Source: Haemonchus contortus (lineage: Eukaryota; Nematoda; Chromadorea; Rhabditida; Trichostrongylidae). Taken from it: DNA of 64,000 bases. This document shows positions 14,501 through 24,725 of this stretch, in pieces. The stretch is taken from contig LS997565.1 in the NCBI GenBank assembly GCA_000469685.2, forward strand, positions 23,947,272 through 24,011,271. Reading direction: 5' to 3'. The position numbers were made by a program, and so were the translations under genes. Under the pieces are notes generated by a model. That model was not told the origin of the DNA. It was given only the letters and a program-made list of their open reading frames with translations, and searched no databases. Numbering within the stretch: the first letter of the stretch is position 1; each line of letters begins with the position of its first letter.

Positions 14501-17500
14501 GGAAGTGGGTGAACTCCTATTCAGTGCGGTAGAAGATGACAAATCGAGGAGTTGGTCAGCGGGGATCTCGTTTTGTAAAAAAGGCAAACGAGAGGGCGAA
14601 AATGATTTTCACCGAATATGAACATCATCACAGGTAACAGAGTAAGTAGAATTTGCGCGAACTTTTCACAGATCACCCATCATCTACCGTACCATATCGA
14701 CGATTTTTGTTCTGCTGTAATTTGCAACTATTTAAGGAGCAACACTGTCGGTAATTCTTCAAATCGATATGAATATGTCAGTGATAATTTCCGCTTTGAT
14801 CGCCGTCTTCTACACCTTTACTGGTGGTCTCTACGCTGTCGCTTATACTGACGTCGTACAGCTGTTTTGCATTTTTGTCGGTCTGGTACGTCTTTTTTTT
14901 TGTTCCGCAGGGTTCACAAAATGGAAAAAACTAGTACAATTATTGTTTTGGTAATTAATAATTGTGGCTGCTTGCTTATTAATAAAAGCTTCATTCAAAG
15001 TGGAGAAGACGAGAGACTGTGCCCCTGAATGCATCTGACAACAACATAACCTTTTGAACAAATCACAAAATGGCCTCATTTTTGTAACTCGACCCAGTAC
15101 TTCGTTTCTACATTGTTTGAAAGTGGGGAAAAAACAATATCTATGAACATCTTCGGGATGCGCCGTGCTTTCCTCAGTGCATTCGTCTATGTGGGTATTG
15201 AGAGGAGATTGAGCCTTGTAGCATTCATTAAGTCAGTCGGTTCATCTATTCTGCACTCGAATCGTGCAACGAAATAAATACTTATTGATCTCTCTTTTTG
15301 AGCCTAGTAGCCAATGTATGTAGAAACCGATCCGTGGCTACTTCAATTCATGCTATCCTTGCCATCGCATGAGTTACCTCCGGTACATGGAAACTGCAGA
15401 CATCTTTCTTCATATTAGTGTTATTCAAAGAATGGGACAATTATGAATTTCTTAACTGGGTGAGTAGAAGCTGATGAGTGCTTTCCAAATGCAATTCCGA
15501 GTCAGAATTTCGTTTCTAATCCTGATGGTTTTCTGTTCATTCTCAGAGGTCAGAACAAATACATAGTACGACATCACCTTTCTTTTACCCTTCTTCATTA
15601 CACCTAATCAGAACATATAAGTTCAGATGAGGAGGGTTGAGATTTGCTTTATCAGTAAGAACGGATGTTTCTCAAATGGAGTTTTCAACCGGTGTCTATT
15701 CATGCTTAAAGCTGAAAAGGAAGTTGTTTCTGAAATTTTGTAGCTGATACCTGTAAAGGTATCGATCTGTCCATGATTTTGGGCTATATTGTATTTATCA
15801 GTATTATTCCTTATAGTGACCTCTATGAGTGAGTGACAACTTTGCTGGATTGAAAACCTTCAAAAAGAAGTCAAAATTAGAGAGCACTAGTATTCAGATA
15901 CCAACCGACTCTTCTCCTTTCGCTAGTCAAAGAAGTTTATTAGGTTTGTCAGTACTGGACGATAACATAGCTAATTTCTTAGCATCTCAATTTCATGAGT
16001 GACGCAACTCCGGCAATTTGTTCATGGAATGCATACTTTTTTATTATCCACTACATTCGGATGAGGGTTGATCGTCATGAACGATTTTCGGTGACCTTAA
16101 GATTCTGAGCTTGTGATTGCATACCAATATGGTTTTGATGGTCCGTGGCGCTGAGGTATTTCAACTTTTTTCTAGGGTCTAAGAACCTGCTCAGACTCAT
16201 TCGTAGAAGGCGTCATTCAGTTACCTTTCGGGATGCACCCCCGCAATCAACTTCCATTCAGAATCGCAGTGACGTATTGAATGCCTATGTGGCCAATATA
16301 ATGACATGCAGTGGCCGACCAGCTGATGTTCTTCGACTCGTTTATTCGCTTAGACGGGTCTGGAACCATTAAACGACCCCCGAGGGACAGGAGGCTTAGA
16401 TTTAATCGGCGGTAATCGATTCGGAATATGAACCCCGACCAAGCACGTTATGGCGGCCCGTTACCAGGCCCTGTAACCAATTTTTGCTGGCTTCGACACA
16501 ATGACCGTAATTTGCTTTCGTTTTCATTTTGAAATATCGCAAAACTAAAGTCTGCCAAGAAAATGTTACACGGATCCAGCCTTCCTAAAATTTTTGCTAA
16601 TTGTTATTTAGCCAACAGCCGAATGTTCGCTCCGTCTACCAACTTTCTCACACACACTCCACCCAACTCGGGGGGAGGCTAGTCATTTTCCCCGCCAACT
16701 TCAAATCCTTATACCGGGCTTTCGACGAAGAATTCATATTAATACACTCCCCCTATATTGATGCTTTTTTGCCCATTTCAAGTATGCATATCACCTCGCG
16801 CCTGCCCATCCCCACGTTTCGCCTCCCCTGGGACCATCTTAACAAAGACTGGGAAGTTAATATGCTGCGTTACCTATTGAAGAAGCCACTCTATTACGGT
16901 TTCTATTCATGTAAAGGCTGAAAACCCACTGCATGCCTTCATTAACTTTTTCCTGGTCTGTGTCCTGAGCTGAGATCGAATGGCAAAAGCTTTGTTCTTA
17001 AATGCGACTCCATAATCACTGTACCTCTCTCCTTGTCCATCCTTGACACCCCGCTAACGTGAGCTCTGGCTTATAGAGTCTGATGATCGGAGGATTCACT
17101 GGAAGACATCCAATCGGTCATGGCCTGGATTCTCGCATACCAAGATGTCTTCCAATGTTTTCGGATGACTTCCTGTGACTCTTCAGATCATGTCACTTTT
17201 TCTAACCGCTCAGAGAGAAGTAGGATAGGAGACATTAAATTTCCAGCTATTTTGGAGGTTAAAGGTCAGCAGTAGGCCGATCGACTAACCTACAGGGGAG
17301 CTATACAAAGCACAAGTTGTAGAGTTATAGATTGCGGGCATTTGACAATTGTACTTTACCTAGTCGAACCTTTTTAAGAGTAGGTATGTGGTAGTACTTT
17401 CGAGTTGATCGCCTGGTGTGGCAAACGTAGTAGGAACTTCTGGCTGAAAGCTTTTCCAGCCATTGCTAAATACTTAATTTCTAAGTTGATTTGCGTATTA

Positions 17501-20500
17501 AAGTTGGAAATAAAACTATCTTAAACTAATAAAGACCTTTAGAGACAGTTTGAGCTCCACAAACGTTACCGTCGAGAAACGTTCTTTTGGAAATGCCCTC
17601 TTTGCGTTCTGCAACCCTTTTATCTGAATCATAGTTTATGTTTGCCAGTTTCGAATCGCCCTTATTTTCAAAAATGCTCTCAACCACTTCATTTATACAT
17701 TTTGAGCTGCAAGCGCTTGAGCAGAATTTCAAGACGATTAGAAATAGTTTGCGAAAAATTTCCATCAAAGAGGTGGAACAGTATGTGATTTTCAGTGGGT
17801 CTGCGTTCCTGCGGCATTGCTTCAGGAGGCGACGAAGGACATCAGCCGCAACGCCGAGGATTGGGTGGGCGAGATCGGTGGATTCAAGGAAACATGGCTG
17901 TGGATTGATTGCATGTTGCTGCTGATATTCGGTGGAATTCCATGGCAGGTAAAACATGTGAAGCTACTCATTGGTTTTTGTTGCAAAATGGTTCAATTAC
18001 AAGGAATAGGGCCTAAAGTGGTATAACTCGTCCACGAAGTCTACCCGGTAACTTGCACTTCTAAATTCAGAGAGATAGAGAGTACTTCATGGAGATGACT
18101 ATAGAGTTCTGTCTATTTCTACATGGAAGTTCCTAATAGAACCACGAGAGCAATCTCTTTTCGAGCCTTACGTTACATCTGATCATCAGTAAATGTTGAA
18201 AGGACTGGTGAGAGGGAATTTACGAATATCCCTAAGAAAGAACGGAAAGGAGCCATAGACACAGGTTCTCATTTATTTTCTTGAAGGGTTTTCAACTGAT
18301 TCCTGTCAATTAGTCGCTTGAGGAAGCATGTGACCCGTTCTAGCTTGGCTCCTTGAGATGAGCTCTTTGTAAAGAGATGGCAGGTCCAGGGTTTGTAGTT
18401 ATCGAAGACAAATCCAGCTTTTGTAGATGTCCCTTCCAATCTTTGCTTCTACCTGTACTGCCGATTTCCCACGGGAAACCGAGTATGGCCACTCGCATTC
18501 CCATCCCATGTCATAGCAACGCTGGCAATCACATGTCCTTTCAGAACTTTTTGATCACGATGGCCTCGATGAAATGATCGGCAAACTTGTATTAATAACT
18601 GGTATCGAGAGAAGAAGAAAGGAGAAAGAAAAATGCCTCATGCTTTTTCCAGGTATATTTTCAACGTGTGCTGTCATCACGTACATCTTCTGGAGCTCAA
18701 AGCCTCTCATTCGTTGCCGGCGTTGGCTGTCTTGTCATGGCTGTGCCACCAGCACTTATCGGAGCTATCGCTCGAAATACAGGTTGGGGCTTCATTTCTA
18801 AGGGGGTTTATGCTCCCTAAATCCTTTATTTTTTGGTATTATGTATCACCAGTATGGGTAGTTTTATTCTCTCCCGTGTGTTGTTTTTCAATTTCCCTCT
18901 TAGAGTTCTTCGATCCTAATGTCTCCTACTATTTCGCATTATTCCTCTCACCTCTGCCCACACCCCTTCCCTTCTTTTTTCCTTACTCGAGAATCTTCCA
19001 GGGCTTCAATATCTACTCTGTGTTACTTTCATTGTATGTGCGGTTATCTTAAGTTCATACTTGTTCGGGGGACTACCTGCTTGCTAGTTCCACTTCCCTC
19101 CCGCATTTTATCTCCTCCTACTTTTTTTCTTTTCCTTGAAGCAGGTGGGATGCCATGCAGAGAGCATATTTCGCTTCGTAGGGCTGTGGGCCTTAGTTGT
19201 GGGTTCTAATGTTTCAGGATCCTTCGGTTTGATGAACCCCCTCGTTTGAGGTCCCCCTTGGTCTGCTCGCCCGGGGTTCCGGACGGATTCGTTCGTAACG
19301 GACCAAGTTGTCAGCAAGCCTCGGTTCTTCTGTCGCTTTGCGTTCTGGACCAAGGACCAGGATCTTGCGGGGGGACCCCTCATCTGCTTGACAGGGGAAA
19401 GCAACCTTATCGTTCTTACAATGAAATGCCCTAGCTCTCTCGTTCCCATTGATGTTTGGGCGTGTCTGCTAATCTCTCTGCTTATTTCATCGCTTCTCTA
19501 GTTTCTGACCTTTTTACTTTTTAACCTTGTTTTGTTGTTATAGGTTTTTCTTTTGCCTTGCTATAGGCCAATTTTCCGTAACTTCCTAATTTCTAGTTTC
19601 CTTCTGTCTATGTGATCGATGGGCACACCCTGGAGGTGTATTTAAATAAATAAATATTCTGCGCAAGACTCTCTCGAAATTCCCCTTTTGTTTCGTGAAT
19701 AATCACTGCTTTTCAGATTGGCGCATGACAGACTATTCGCCATGGAATAACGGCACAAAAGTGGAAGCAATACCCGAAGACAAAAGGAATATGGTCGTAC
19801 CACTCGTATTCCAGTATCTCACCCCTAAATGGGTAGCTTTTATAGGTATGTTCAGATTTTTCATAGAACTCGGGGTGGCCTTAAACTAGCTTATTACTTT
19901 CGGGAGGATTACTCGCAGCTGCTCCCTAAAAATATTCTACAAGGTAAGGCGAACGAAATTATAAAAACACGAACAAGATAGTGAACTCATAGCAGTCAAA
20001 AGGCAAGCTCTCTACAAAGTGATTGTCCCAGACCGCTTCGATGGGAGCATAAAAACAAATTGTGAGAACTTCTCACCTGATGATCGCAATCAAGAAAAGA
20101 AATCGGACAACGAGGGTGTAAGGCGATCGGTATGGCCTAGGTTCAGAGGAGCTTTTCGAGAAGTTTTACTTTGGATGCATCACATGCCAAACTCTTTGAA
20201 GTAATTCGAGAATCTCCAGAAAATAAGCAAGTTCAGGTCTTGGAGCTGTATCGGCTGCAGTAATGTCCTCAGCAGATTCGTCAGTACTGTCAGCCGCCTC
20301 CATGTTCGCCCACAACATTTGGAAACTCACAATCAGACCACATGTAAGCAGCTTTTTTTTGAGATTTCGTAGTGGCACACTTTATCTTAACTCCTTCTTT
20401 TCAACTATTATTCACAATACAATATAATTATTCGAAAGCCAATTTGTTGAAAAACTATAACCTCCTATGAAGGATCAAAATTCCTATGCGATTATTTCTT

Positions 20501-23500
20501 AAGCTACCAGAACTCATTTTAAAAGCAAAAATTGGGGAAAGTCTCTGAAGAAACAGTTCCTGTGATTATCTGAGTCCCGAAATTCTTTTGATTTTTCCGG
20601 GCAGTCTTCAGATTGGAATCATATGTGAGAGATAACAGAAGAATTCTCCAGGCGTTGATCAATTCCTCTCTTGGGATGCATCCCCGCACTTCCATTCCCA
20701 TTCAACTTCCACTCAGAAGCATAGTGGTGTAATGAATTAGGCTTGCGGTATCCAGCCGATAAACAAGTCACAGTTTTCATCCTAGACCTGTTTGGTACCA
20801 ATTTCTATGGGATCGAAGGTTAGGTTTGTCCGGGCCAGTATCGACTTCCGATTCGATTTTGGACTGTGTGTTTATGTGATAAAGCACCACTTGCCACTAC
20901 ACATCCTCCGCTCAGAACCATATAGACTTTTGAAAACTACCATATTACATGCAGCTTTTTTTACAAAGTGAAGCCAATTACTTGGCTTTGACCATCAATT
21001 TTCAATGTGAGAACGTCGACAAACTTGTCTAAAACTGTGGAGCTGGAGTCCTGTCGCTGTTCCGATCTTGGTTACCAGAAACTTCTCATTTTCACTACAT
21101 ATTTTTGCCATATTTGTCTCCTAATTCTTGATATGGCCCTGTGGCTCCAGTGAATTTGCTAAAAGAGGAAGTCATCATATAATTCGTGTTCGAATACCAT
21201 AAGATCGTCTTTTTTACTTGACACTACATACATTCAGTCTGAGAATAATGCAAAAGGTAGCAAATGTCGCTACATAACTATAAAAACAACTGTTCGTACT
21301 CAAATATTTTGATACCTACATAGTTACAAAGGGAAAGTGTTAACGGCTCACCCAACAGCAACTTCCGATGAAGTTATTTCAAGAAAAAGCCGTTAGACGA
21401 AGGACCGACCGTCTTACAATCAGCAAAGTAATTCCAATCCTCTGTTTATCTACGCCCCCTCGTTGAGTAGAATGTTTGCTTGGCCCTCAGGTGGACAGTG
21501 GAGGTAATGAGCCATGATAATTGGATAAAAGCAGAACCTCAAGCAAAATCATACCAAAAATTGCAACCGATACAGAGGGAGCTTCATGAACACTCCGATA
21601 ATTTGGCTTGGATTTTGAGTTTGAATTTTTTTCAGAATTTTACCATTTTCTCCCTCTCTGCGAAGGGTCCGAAGCATTCATTCCGATGGGAAGTGTACCT
21701 GAAACTCCACCTTGCGATGAACCTCTGAAGCCGACAACAAAAGTTACCCTGTCGGATCAGAAGACGGCCAAGATAGGGTTAATAAGGGCTCCAAAAGCGG
21801 CTCGATCGAAGTAGATATCAGATGGCGGCTGAAATCTCATGGCGTTGTAAGGGGTATAGACGGAGACCCTGCACGCAGGCAGTTACTAAGCCAGATGTGT
21901 GCAAATGCATATAGGAGCGTTTTTTCACATTTTATTTCTCGGATTTTCGTGTTTTCTTTGTCACTTTTGCACTCTACTCGACGACCACTTCTATTACTAG
22001 AACTAGGTACTTCAAAACTATCTTTAATTGCGTCTTCAACAACTCATGTGGGAGCAGTGTAGAGCGATTAATCTTTAATATGTAGAACGAAGATCATAGA
22101 GTCAGGGCAAGTGCTGCACGCGGCACGACCGTCCTTGTAGATTTGCGATAGAGTGCTGGTAAAGACTTTAGTTCGCTGACATTCCCGTTTATTCAGAAAG
22201 GGGATATCATTCAGAGGTTATCATACGCTGGTATGCTTAGGAATTTTTATTGTCGAGTGCTTACATTTTGTTTTGAAAGACATCACTGAACTATATTATG
22301 TTGTGAATCGGAAGTATTTACTGAGAACGAATATTATCGAAAATGATCATCCCTCAACACTCACATATTCTGATCACTCACGAAAGTTCAGGCATCAGAG
22401 CGGGAGGTGATTTTGGTGATGCGTTTCGCCATCATTGCCGTAGGAGTGATGGCCACCATTATGGCGCTAACAATTCAGAGTATCTACGGTCTATGGTGAG
22501 TTTGATTTCTTTCCCTGATAGATCTGTTAGGTGAAGGAGTAGCTTTCCGAAAAACTCCTACTAAACAACCAAAGAGCCTGGCAACCTATGGATGATTTGA
22601 CCGAGACAAAAAGTCTTCTGAAAGCGGAGTAACTACTACTTGAAACCTTGTATGAGTGGCTCTCAAGGTTGCCTCGCATCTGGGAAGATGAGCGTCTGGC
22701 GTCCAAGAGCCGATGATCCGTTAATTGACTGCGTCCTCATTACTTCGTCTTTCTCGACCGTTTTTCACTACCGGACCATTTAAGACGTCTGTGCCCTAAC
22801 GCTCACATTTTTGGATATGGCCCTGAATCTTGTGGTGGAAATGACTACGGCAAGTGAGCATTGAGCACTCTAAATGTAGCATCCACAGAAGGTAACACGT
22901 GCGTCAGCTTGCTGCCTCAATGTGATATAGCTTCATTTCATTTACAGATCCCACGATTTTGAGCATCACAATGGAAAGTAATAAGCTTCAACATGGGTTG
23001 GAGCTGTACCTTTGCGCTTCATAGTCTTTTGAAGAAGCTATTTCCGGGGACAGACCTGTGCAATGCAATTACGCCGACCGCTTTTGAAAAACTGAAGGCT
23101 CCAATAAACTCACGATGGTGTCAATTTGCGAACAATAGACACGTGTGACTGTGAGTTGTGTGACTTAGGTTAGCTACAAACCGAAATGAAATGTTCCCCG
23201 TATTTTTATGCAGTCATTACTCATCATTAGCTGCAGTAAGGCAACATTGGGTTAACCTTACCCTCATATGTGACTAGGGAATAAGACGGTTATAGCGGAG
23301 ATGCTTCATTAGGCCGATTTGGCATTGCTAACTACTTCTAATATTATCCTTCTTGAGGTATCTGTGTGCTGATCTCGTCTATGTCATCCTTTTCCCACAA
23401 CTACTTTGTGTCGTCTACATAAAGAATAGCAATACATATGGATCACTGACTGGATATGCTGGTAATGTTTCTTACAGGGATTCTCAATCCATATCTCTGC

Positions 23501-24725
23501 TAAGTTCCTTCACAGGCTGCTTTCATAGTCCCGATTTGGCGAGCGACCAGTCGCGCGCGGCTGGTCGCTCGGTCGCTCGCTCGATAGGTCCGCGACTAGT
23601 CGCGCGATCGGTCGCTCGCCAAATCGTGGACAATAGAAGCAGCCATATGTTGATGTTTTTTTTACAAAGATGGATTGTTATGCGTGAGTACAAATACTGG
23701 AAAAATTCTCAAAAAAAAAAAACTCACGAAATTCTCGATGTGCTTCGTCACAAACTTGATTAAATTTTTTTTCGAAATCCACAATATTAACGAACTTTTT
23801 TGCTTTGAATGAATGGAGCCCTTACTTTAGTTGGACTAATCCTTCGACTTGCCGGTGGAGAGCCTCTTCTCGGCCTACCGGCATTGGTCCACTTTCCAAT
23901 GTACACTGATGGAATACAGTACTTCCCTTTTAAAACGGCTGCAATGCTGTCATCATTAGTCTGTATCCTAGGCGTGAGTGTTTTCAAATGTCGTTCAGCA
24001 CAACTGTTTTTAACCACAAGTCATATTTAGGTATCACGCCTTAGTGAACACTTGTTCACGACGGGTCAGATATCCCCAGAATGGGACGTTCTCGGATGCG
24101 TTGTAGTCCCATCAGAGAGGATTCCACTTCCATCAGATGTCTCCTTCAATGTCAGCAGCGACACTCTTGCCATGCATAAAGTGAGTTAAATGCTCTTAGA
24201 GACGAGGGTTACGACTGGAGCCTCGTGGAGTTGCAGCTTTTTGCTATGGGAAGCCAGTGAAACGAAGCGATGGCGCACGAAAGGGTCAGATGCGTGGTGG
24301 TGTAAACAACCATTACGATCCAAGGCATTCCCGAGCAGCGCCGTCAGTCCCCTCTTCCTCGCGGTTCGAGTGATCTTAGCCTAGCCTACTGGGGCATGGA
24401 TGCAACTGTTTTCACACATTCCATAGAGCTCACTACATTGCGTCTTTAGCGGCTAGCTCGTCCAGCTTAGAAAGCAGTTGAATCTGAGGAACTGGGAATG
24501 ATTAAATAGGGAAGAGCGAGTACCAAAGCGATACCAACTAGCCACACGAGTACTTCGGTTATATGCAGTTTCCAAAAGTCTTGTTCACTCTGTCTCTTCG
24601 GCCCATCCTGAGCAACTTGATTTCAGTCAAACGGCACCGGTGCCCACAATGCGACGTTCACAGAGACATCTCTACTTCATCCAAATTATGCAGACCAAAA
24701 TTATTTGTCAACTAACTCCCATTAG
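2512..24725 (+). CDS. cho-1: High-affinity sodium-coupled choline transporter CHO-1 (SLC5A7 family), complete, 14 exons
   Basis: Imports choline into cholinergic terminals together with sodium and supplies acetylcholine synthesis. Exons: 2512-2598, 7293-7392, 13466-13638, 13710-13800, 14737-14885, 17796-17948, 18653-18782, 19717-19845, 20237-20343, 22392-22495, 23358-23461, 23831-23973, 24031-24180, 24627-24725. All junctions are GT..AG and the phases close into 572 residues, about the size recalled for C. elegans CHO-1. Landmarks are [10 protein letters not shown] at residue 1, [11 protein letters not shown] near 48, [19 protein letters not shown] from 64, [13 protein letters not shown] near 185, GGIPWQ at 246-251, [16 protein letters not shown] near 355, and a polar tail ending STNSH. 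The hydrophobic segments fit the multi-pass sodium/solute symporter fold. Introns 3 and 12 are tiny (71 and 57 bp) while introns 1 and 2 exceed 4.6 kb. Some acceptors are AAG or GAG (14736, 23357). The gene is convergent with the kinase to its right. Confidence 0.97.
2860..2903. repeat. Perfect 15-bp hairpin in cho-1 intron 1
   Basis: CCACGAGGAGTACTC (2860-2874) is repeated as its exact reverse complement at 2889-2903 around a 14-base loop. With a G:T pair the stem extends a few bases further. It could be a cruciform, a small RNA stem or a remnant of a foldback element. No function is shown. Confidence 0.7.
4245..4332. repeat. Two-copy tandem repeat, about 43-45 bp
   Basis: A unit beginning GGTCTGAAGG and containing AAACGTTTCCGAGGGAA and TTTAGACGATAGGT occurs at 4245 and again at 4288, with a 2-base length difference and one T/C change. 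It lies in cho-1 intron 1. Confidence 0.75.
5545..5820 (+). mobile_element. tRNA-derived SINE-like repeat, diverged copy (intron 1)
   Basis: It aligns by eye with the other copies through the B-box segment (AGTTCAAATCCCG near 5608) and the following GCCTAGGTCAATCAAGCC block. The A-box end and the tail are strongly diverged. Same orientation as cho-1. Confidence 0.5.
6195..6300 (+). repeat. Short dispersed repeat module
   Basis: The stretch around TTCTGAGATTCCCC...GAATGTAAGGCTCCCCC recurs in recognisable form at about 52895-52960 and 62830-62890. It is probably a fragment of a non-autonomous element. Limits are approximate. Confidence 0.4.
6318..6333 (+). repeat. G16 homopolymer tract
   Basis: Sixteen uninterrupted G residues lie on the cho-1 coding strand inside intron 1. 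Such tracts can form G-quadruplexes, are deletion-prone in C. elegans without the DOG-1 helicase, and are also prone to length errors in assemblies. Confidence 0.9.
6354..6735 (+). repeat. Dispersed repeat family B, copy 1
   Basis: Begins ATGCCACACCCATAG and ends near TATCGTGAACTGTGCTTTCAA. Shared blocks include GAAGTTCAAACAACTTG, the GACxGTGAAAGGCAATT block and AAATCTCGTC. A second copy in the same orientation lies at 29977-30355, an inverted partial copy at 31495-31595, and the 3' part alone at about 63290-63475. No coding capacity is seen, so this is a non-autonomous element. Confidence 0.65.
7566..7870 (+). mobile_element. tRNA-derived SINE-like repeat, well-preserved copy (intron 2)
   Basis: The head GGAGGTGGTGTAGTGGCAAG matches an RNA polymerase III A box (TAGTGGCAAGTGG). 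GGTTTGAATCC at 7615-7625 matches a B box (consensus GGTTCGANTCC). The spacing is somewhat wider than in a compact tRNA gene. The body contains GGATAAAAGCACTGACTTGTG and GCATCGACTGGCCACCGCAAG. The 3' part contains ATTCTGAATG and ends with the tail ACTTCATCCTCTATCC. About 12 copies lie in this window on both strands, mostly in introns. Confidence 0.75.
8944..9600. repeat. Inverted repeat element, probable non-autonomous DNA transposon (intron 2)
   Basis: The left part (about 8944-9030) contains AGTGACCTCAATCGTACC and AACCTCATCTT. Its reverse complement, AAGATGAGG and TTAGGTACGATTGAGG, lies at about 9446, with a further related block at about 9530-9600. Arms are imperfect and the outer limits uncertain. 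The open frames inside are not protein-like. Confidence 0.5.
10016..10275 (+). mobile_element. tRNA-derived SINE-like repeat (intron 2)
   Basis: The A-box end AAGTGGTGTAGCGGCAAGTA is clear. The B-box region is damaged (GGTTTGAGCAACAATC). The 3' half retains GATTCTGAATGGAATTCGAA and the tail GGACTTTATCCTTTA. Confidence 0.6.
10403..10451. repeat. Perfect 14-bp hairpin with 21-base loop (intron 2)
   Basis: AACTACCTCTCGAT (10403-10416) is the exact reverse complement of ATCGAGAGGTAGTT (10438-10451). The left arm plus loop (CTCTCGATTACGGTAT) has a near copy at about 10803, so it may belong to a diverged repeat. Confidence 0.65.
10820..13465. other. Rest of cho-1 intron 2, nothing recognised
   Basis: About 2.6 kb without recognisable exon, RNA gene or strong repeat. 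Only short frames occur. It ends at the TTTCAG acceptor before the exon starting at 13466. Confidence 0.5.
16215..16470 (-). mobile_element. tRNA-derived SINE-like repeat, inverted (intron 5)
   Basis: Reading the minus strand, the GGATGCACCCCCGCAATC / CTTCCATTCAGAATCGCAG 3' part lies at the low-coordinate end, and a damaged B-box segment (GAACCCCGACC on the plus strand) lies near 16435. The remainder of intron 5 (14886-17795) shows nothing else I recognise. Confidence 0.55.
18800..19670 (+). mobile_element. LINE 3' end with A-rich tail (intron 7)
   Basis: A pyrimidine-rich stretch ends in GGGCACACCCTGGAGGTG followed by TATTTAAATAAATAAATA at about 19636-19657. A non-coding 3' region closing in a short AAATA-type repeat is characteristic of CR1/RTE-class retrotransposons that are truncated at the 5' end on insertion. 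The upstream limit is not determined and no reverse transcriptase remains. Confidence 0.5.
20651..20912 (-). mobile_element. tRNA-derived SINE-like repeat, inverted (intron 9)
   Basis: Starts with the tail-side GGCGTTGATCAATTCCTCTC and GGATGCATCCCCGCAC. It ends with the A-box side CACCACTTGCCACTACACAT at about 20885-20904. The rest of intron 9 (to 22391) shows no other feature. Confidence 0.65.
23515..23644. mobile_element. GC-rich foldback MITE, 130 bp (intron 11)
   Basis: The termini are GGCTGCTTTCATAGTCC on the left and the reverse complement of GGCTGCTTCTATTGTCC on the right. Inside are inverted arms GATTTGGCGAGCGACC / GGTCGCTCGCCAAATC, and the centre is rich in CGCG and GGTCGCTCG. Both the terminal sequence and the high GC content are shared with the element at 29563-29813, so the two belong to one superfamily. 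I could not find a target-site duplication. Confidence 0.75.
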